Shown piece after piece: positions 60,352-64,000 of a stretch of 64,000 nt of DNA (position 1 is its first letter; each line of letters starts with the position of its first letter). The stretch is from Xanthomonas arboricola pv. guizotiae (GTDB lineage Bacteria > Pseudomonadota > Gammaproteobacteria > Xanthomonadales > Xanthomonadaceae). The translations under genes were made by a program, and so were the position numbers. Location of the stretch: contig NZ_MDSK01000004.1 in assembly GCF_002940205.1 (NCBI RefSeq), positions 122,330 through 186,329 of the forward strand, read 5' to 3'. The notes beneath the pieces are model-generated. The model saw only the letters and a program-made list of their open reading frames with translations. It did no database searches and was not told where the DNA came from.

Positions 60352-62103
60352 TTATTCTGCAGCCGGGGTGTCCGCACTCACCACCTGATTGCGTCCGGCC
60401 TGCTTGGCGCGGTACAGCGCCTCGTCCGCGCGGCGCAGTAACTGCGCCGTGTTGCCTGCATGTTGGGGGAAGCTGGCCGCACCGAACGAGGCGCTGACCT
60501 TCGGCAACGAGACGCCATCGGCCATCACCTGCAGCGTCTCGATGCCGGCGCGCAGCTTTTCGGCCATCCTGCAGGCGGTCGCCAGATCCACTTCGGGCAG
60601 GATGATCGTCAACTCCTCGCCGCCATAGCGGCAGCAGATGTCTTCGCCGCGCGTCTGCGCCAGCAGCAAGTCGCCGATCGCCGCCAGCACGCGATCGCCG
60701 CCGCTGTGGCCGTGCAGATCGTTGAACTGCTTGAAGTGGTCCACGTCCAGCATCAGCACCGACAAGGGGAGTGCCCGCCGCGTGCAGCGCGCCAGTTCGT
60801 GATTGAGTGCCTCTTCGAGATAACGGCGGTTGTACAGACCGGTCAACGGGTCGCGGATGGATTGCTGGCGCAGCGTCTCGCGCAGGCGCAGGTTGTGCAA
60901 CGCCAGCGACAACTGTTCGGCTGCGGCCTCGGCCACGGTCAACGAGGCCAGATCGCGCGGATCCTCGCTGCGCAGCGCCAGCATCCCCAGCTGCGTGCCC
61001 TGAGCCGATAGCGGGATGCAGGCGGTGCTCGCATGCGCCGGAAGATTGGCGCCGACGTGTTGGCAGAGCATGCCCTGGCTGGCGTCTTCCACCACATACG
61101 TGCGGTCGCGGCGCAGGGCCCAGCACGTGTCCGGGGCGATGCTGGTCGTGTCGTCGTCGGCCATCGTGCCCCAGGCCACCACCTGTTCGGCGCGATCGCG
61201 CGAGGCGCGCAGCAAATAGACCGCGCCGGCCGCGCCCGGAATCAGCGGAGCGATCGTATGTGCGGTGATTTCCAACGCTTCCTCGGCGTTGCGGCAGTTC
61301 TGCAGCAGCCCGGAGTAACGCGCCAGCGCCTCCAGCCCTGCCGACGTGCGTTCGAGCGTGGCGACCGATTCGATCAGGCGTTCGCTGGTCGTGCTGGCCG
61401 CGTCCTCGGCGAGCACGCGCCGTTCCAGTTCGCGCGACAGCAATCGGTAGGCCAGCACCATCACCAGCAGGCCGCTGAAAATCCCCACCACCGTCACCCA
61501 CAGCACCCACTGCGCGCTGCGCGTGTTGGTGTCGGTGCGCTTCACCAGTTGCTGGTGCTCCAGTTCCGTCATGGTCTGCACCTGGCGGCGCAGCGACGAC
61601 GAGGTCTGGAACACGCCACGTGCGATCGAGGCGCGCGCGCCATCCAGGCCCTGCTTGCGATAGCTGTGCAACAGGTCGTTGATCTGTACCAGACGCATGT
61701 CCACCAGACGTCCGAGCGCCACGACGTTGCGCCGCTGCACCGGATTGTCCTGCACCAGCGCATCCAGCCGCACGATGCTCTCGGGAAGCCGCCCGATCGC
61801 ATCGGCGTACACCCCGAGAAACGCTTCGTTGTCGGTCAAGACGTAGCCGCGCACCGACGACTCCGCCGACAGCATCCCGGCCTGGATCTCGTCGATGCTG
61901 GCGATCACCTCCTGCGTATGCGTCACCCAGCCGGCATCGGCCAACGAGCGCTGGGTGGTGAAATAGCCGCCCACGCCGATCAGGGCGAAGATCACCCCGC
62001 CGAGCAACAAGGCACCGGCGGCATGACGTTTTGCTTTCCTGGTTAACACCGTGTTCCCCAACACCGTTTGTCCGGTAGAGGCTGATGCAAGTCGCGTGCC
62101 CAT
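60352..62103 (-). CDS. Diguanylate cyclase with CHASE3-type sensor, GAF and GGDEF domains
   Basis: The 583-residue product has a membrane helix (about 28-50), a helical periplasmic CHASE3-like sensor (SVRGYVLTDNEAFLGVYADA), a second helix (about 200-222), a GAF domain (about 265-405) and a C-terminal GGDEF. The active site is G494GEEL498 in CRYGGEELTI, and the inhibitory R-x-x-D is RGED, five residues earlier as required. It should make c-di-GMP under feedback control, in response to an envelope or small-molecule signal. The start at 62103 leaves a 20-residue cytoplasmic head. Confidence 0.9.
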   Translation of the reverse strand: MGTRLASASTGQTVLGNTVLTRKAKRHAAGALLLGGVIFALIGVGGYFTTQRSLADAGWVTHTQEVIASIDEIQAGMLSAESSVRGYVLTDNEAFLGVYADAIGRLPESIVRLDALVQDNPVQRRNVVALGRLVDMRLVQINDLLHSYRKQGLDGARASIARGVFQTSSSLRRQVQTMTELEHQQLVKRTDTNTRSAQWVLWVTVVGIFSGLLVMVLAYRLLSRELERRVLAEDAASTTSERLIESVATLERTSAGLEALARYSGLLQNCRNAEEALEITAHTIAPLIPGAAGAVYLLRASRDRAEQVVAWGTMADDDTTSIAPDTCWALRRDRTYVVEDASQGMLCQHVGANLPAHASTACIPLSAQGTQLGMLALRSEDPRDLASLTVAEAAAEQLSLALHNLRLRETLRQQSIRDPLTGLYNRRYLEEALNHELARCTRRALPLSVLMLDVDHFKQFNDLHGHSGGDRVLAAIGDLLLAQTRGEDICCRYGGEELTIILPEVDLATACRMAEKLRAGIETLQVMADGVSLPKVSASFGAASFPQHAGNTAQLLRRADEALYRAKQAGRNQVVSADTPAAE

Positions 62104-62203
62104 GCTTCACTTCGCTTGCCAGTCAGCCGCGGGACGGGCTTGAGGTCGCCCCGGCGTCGGCACCGCAGTATCCTTCAGGTTCATCATCGAGCCGGGCGAC
62201 AGA

Positions 62204-62452
62204 TTGGTCATTTTTCTTGGTAGCTATCGATTGACCTGTCGCGCTGCCCACGACGATGCCCCCGGCTGCGGCTGGGTTGCTGACTGGCAGATCGCCCAGA
62301 TCGGGGCCGGCAGTGCCGGCGACCTGGCAGGCAGCGCCCTGTCTGCCACGTTTCCCGACCATCGCAGCGCCATGGCCGCCGCCCGCGTTGCCGGCATGGT
62401 GACGCTGGAAGCCATGCACGCCAAAGCGCAGCGGCAACTCAAGTCCGGGTGA
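62204..62452 (+). CDS. Hypothetical protein (82 aa)
   Basis: The product reads LVIFLGSYRLTCRAAHDDAP then GCGWVADWQIAQIGAG, with a helical C-terminus (FPDHRSAMAAARVAGMVTLE). The TTG at 62204 is the best start visible; the frame stays open upstream to 62144 but without a better codon or ribosome site. Two cysteines near the start could bind a metal. No family recognised. Confidence 0.45.
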   Translation: MVIFLGSYRLTCRAAHDDAPGCGWVADWQIAQIGAGSAGDLAGSALSATFPDHRSAMAAARVAGMVTLEAMHAKAQRQLKSG

Positions 62453-62559
62453 GGCGCAGGCCGGCCTGGTCGCATCGGCCAAGCCGGCATCCGACACGCT
62501 GGCATACGGTTTGCTGCCAGCCCTGATAACCGCTGGGGAGCGTCCCGGACGGAGGCGAC

Positions 62560-62730
62560 ATGCAAGAGCCCAACAGAAGTGCCCTGGTTCTACTGCAGCA
62601 GGAAGCTACCGAGCTGCTCGCGTTATTCGACCGACTACGCGGCGATGCGGTGCCGGCGCAAGACCAAGTCGGCATCGTTGCCGCCGCACCCGAAGACCGC
62701 ACCGAACAGACCGATCACGTCACTCATTGA
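62560..62730 (+). CDS. Small hypothetical protein (56 aa)
   Basis: A 57-codon frame starts at an ATG with GGAGG 4 nt upstream and encodes MQEPNRSALVLLQQEATELL, then an acidic tail ending DHVTH. A leucine-rich helix of about 20 residues is predicted. The ribosome site is the main support. It is the last gene before the mobile-element boundary. No family recognised. Confidence 0.5.
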   Translation: MQEPNRSALVLLQQEATELLALFDRLRGDAVPAQDQVGIVAAAPEDRTEQTDHVTH

Positions 62731-62854
62731 CCCAGCAGGTAAGCCTGCGGTCGTTTGCGATGCACGGGCTGTCTGTCGGCTAATCGTCGGCGCGGTAGCC
62801 CGTCGGGGCCGTCACGCTGCCGCTCGAGCGTCCCCAGCACAGGGTCTCGCCCAT

Positions 62855-62895
62855 GAAAAAGGCCGGGAGCCCTCTGCATCGAGGAGTCCCGGCCT
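62855..62895 (-). terminator. Terminator, probably of a minus-strand tmRNA gene
   Basis: On the minus strand AGGCCGGGA (its complement at 62887-62895) pairs with TCCCGGCCT (complement at 62860-62868); inner CCTC/GAGG pairs extend the stem, and TTTTT follows (62860-62856). It lies 27 bp after the possible tmRNA 3' end at 62922. Confidence 0.7.
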
Positions 62896-62921
62896 GAGTC
62901 GGTCGTCTTAGGACCGTTGCT

Positions 62922-62937
62922 TGGTGGAGGTGGGCGG
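62922..62937 (-). other. Candidate attachment site: 3' end of a tmRNA-like gene
   Basis: The minus strand reads CCGCCCACCTCCACCA, ending at 62922. CACCTCCACCA is the usual 3' acceptor and CCA end of gammaproteobacterial tmRNA (ssrA), and a terminator follows as expected. Upstream on the minus strand no tmRNA body or T-arm is visible; instead an integrase gene lies within 450 bp. The simplest reading is that an element integrated at the tmRNA 3' end and left a duplicate tip here. Confidence 0.5.
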
Positions 62938-63384
62938 AGCCTGAAGACGCCCTTACGCAAGCCATTGACCCTAAAGCACTTCGGGTCTTACAGCTGAGCC
63001 TGCTTTGATACCTCAAATGATACCTAAAGTCCTAAACTGAGAAGTGGGGAATGGCGCTATCGATCAAATGCAGCAAGCCAGCCGGTTGCACCGCTTGATC
63101 GGTAGCCCCCTCTGAGATGGCTACTCAGAAGTCCAGCTTGCTGCCGCATCTTGGCTTGACGCACTCCGAGACTGATGCCTCAGGGTTTGGCGATAGGCCA
63201 AGTCCACGGCTGCTGACAGCGGCTCGCGCAAAGCGAAGCCGCAACCTTGACCACCAGTTGCCTCCGGCGATAGTGCTGCCCCCGCACTCGGTTTGAGAGG
63301 TTGATCGGTTCGCGCTGTCGTCGTTTTCGGAGCTCAATCGAAGCTCCAAGAGAGGCAAAGCAGCGCGCAGCCGGTTCGTTGTTG
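62938..63384. other. Non-coding stretch between candidate att site and integrase
   Basis: About 450 bp of lower GC than the rest. It holds a direct repeat, TGATACCT, at 63006-63013 and 63018-63025, which may be an integrase arm-binding site. A short inverted pair is seen near CTTGAT. I see no supported gene. Confidence 0.4.
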
Positions 63385-63909
63385 ATGCGTATCCCTCAGT
63401 ATTTGTCGCGTTCGTTGCCCTCCGGTCGATGGTCCTTTCGGCAGCGGGTTCCCACTGATCTACAACCGCTGCTCGGCTTGCGGGCGATCAAGCGCACCTT
63501 GCACACGACCGTTTTGGAAGAGGCGCAACTGCGCGCGGCCACCTTGGCATCGCACTACGAGCGGCTGTTCGCGCGGTTGCGGGACGACGGGTTGGATCAT
63601 CGCAGTCAGGCAGACGCTTCCGCCTTGGTGCCATCCGCCTCTGCTGCGACACCCTTCCGCAACCTGACCTTACATCGGACCAGGACGCCAGACGGAACGG
63701 TGCATGAACGCTGGCAAATCGACAGCACCCAAGGCGTGAGGCTGTTTCGAGAACTCCACGAAGGCCTCGGCTCGGAAGGCGAACGACCAGTCCCACTGCC
63801 GGCGTCGCCACTGGCCGTGGCAGCGTATGTCTCCAAGCTCGGCTCTACCCTTGAGCCAATGACGCTTGGGAAGGCGCGGCATGCGTGGTTGGCGACCTTG
63901 AAGGGCTGA
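63385..63909 (+). pseudogene. Phage/island integrase, truncated by an IS element
   Basis: The 174-residue product starts MRIPQYLSRSLPSGRWSFRQ and continues VPTDLQPLLGLRAIKRTLHT, the N-terminal DUF6538-type region of tyrosine-recombinase integrases. The core-binding domain has begun (TLGKARHAWLATLKG) when a stop codon intervenes; the catalytic R-H-x-x-R-Y part is missing. The stop TGA (63907-63909) is the first part of an IS3-family terminal repeat, so the gene has been cut by the insertion. The remainder may lie past the IS, outside the window. Confidence 0.75.
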
Positions 63910-64000
63910 TACGCCCAGGGTTCCGTAGACACTCAAGACCCTCGTTGCGCGTAGCGCCGTTCAAACTCTACAGGGGACAGGTCGCCAGTTGAACCATGAC
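63907..64000 (-). mobile_element. IS3-family element, one end with the transposase C-terminus
   Basis: From 63907 the sequence TGATACGCCCAGGGTTCC resembles the TGAT...CCCAG terminal repeat of IS3-group elements. On the minus strand, 63998 to 63933 encodes HG followed by STGDLSPVEFERRYAQRGS and a stop, the usual C-terminus of IS3-type OrfB transposases (..LSPVEFE..). The rest of the element lies beyond the right edge. Confidence 0.8.

Noticed and set aside
62510..62911. Overlapping plus-strand frames of 90-110 codons
   Set aside because: They overlap the 56-residue gene with a better ribosome site, and their composition is irregular.
62922..63300. Intact tmRNA gene on the minus strand
   Set aside because: Only the last part of the acceptor and the terminator fit; no T-arm, tag reading frame or 5' end is visible in this region.
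1..64000. CRISPR array, rRNA operon, or replication origin
   Set aside because: No regularly spaced repeats, no rRNA-like sequence, and only one perfect DnaA box was noticed.

Overview
The window is a high-GC, densely coded bacterial chromosome segment. Gene content and several repeat types point to a Xanthomonas-like gammaproteobacterium: a MarR/NodT/EmrAB efflux operon, a secreted GH3 beta-glucosidase, many predicted envelope lipoproteins, GTAG-headed palindromes and GGGATTCGGG-type intergenic repeats. The genus is inferred from general familiarity with these gene families; no search was run. Almost all of the window looks like core genome. The exception is the last kilobase, which is a mobile-element boundary.

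Layout. 1-6.8 kb: 5' part of parC, an AraC-type regulator, and a self-contained drug-efflux operon (marR, NodT-type outer membrane factor, emrA, emrB) behind a palindromic operator. 6.8-7.2 kb: a dispersed inverted repeat beside a decayed TPR gene end. 7.2-12.7 kb, minus strand: a YggN-like periplasmic protein, tRNA-Leu(CAG), a GH3 beta-glucosidase and an M14 carboxypeptidase. 13-17.5 kb: POT peptide transporter, rhomboid protease, small proteins, a DUF3298-type lipoprotein and a second MarR regulator with a perfect operator. 17.6-21.2 kb: an ECF sigma factor overlapping its anti-sigma factor by 136 nt, divergent from a secreted subtilase and an Ala/Gly-rich exported protein. This is the most system-like and least explained locus here. 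21.4-31 kb: dcp, glutathione peroxidase (its stop codon lies inside a REP hairpin), fpr, an ABC exporter, class I fumarase, a GST and a probably Tat-exported carbonic anhydrase.

31-49 kb: phospholipase A1 (pldA), DUF456 protein, cold-shock protein with a long leader, glycine-zipper lipoprotein, a mono-haem membrane cytochrome, tcdA, tatD, gcdH, a DUF3857/transglutaminase protein, GST plus asnB, an FMN reductase, dnaB (preceded by a perfect DnaA box), a photolyase and an OmpA-type lipoprotein. 49.5-58.7 kb: a LysR regulator divergent from a five-gene RND efflux operon (SDR-like protein lacking the catalytic Tyr/Lys, membrane fusion protein, RND pump, canonical SDR, outer membrane factor). 58.9-62.1 kb: two minus-strand diguanylate cyclases, one with a degenerate and one with an intact inhibitory site.

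62.2-64 kb: two small hypothetical proteins, then what looks like the 3' tip and terminator of a minus-strand tmRNA gene acting as an attachment site. Next is a tyrosine-recombinase-type integrase cut short by an IS3-family element whose terminal repeat supplies the stop codon.

Two complete three-component efflux systems, several redox and detoxification enzymes and many envelope proteins suggest a lifestyle with frequent exposure to toxic compounds. Start codons were chosen by Shine-Dalgarno context and signal peptides where visible; a number are GTG or TTG.
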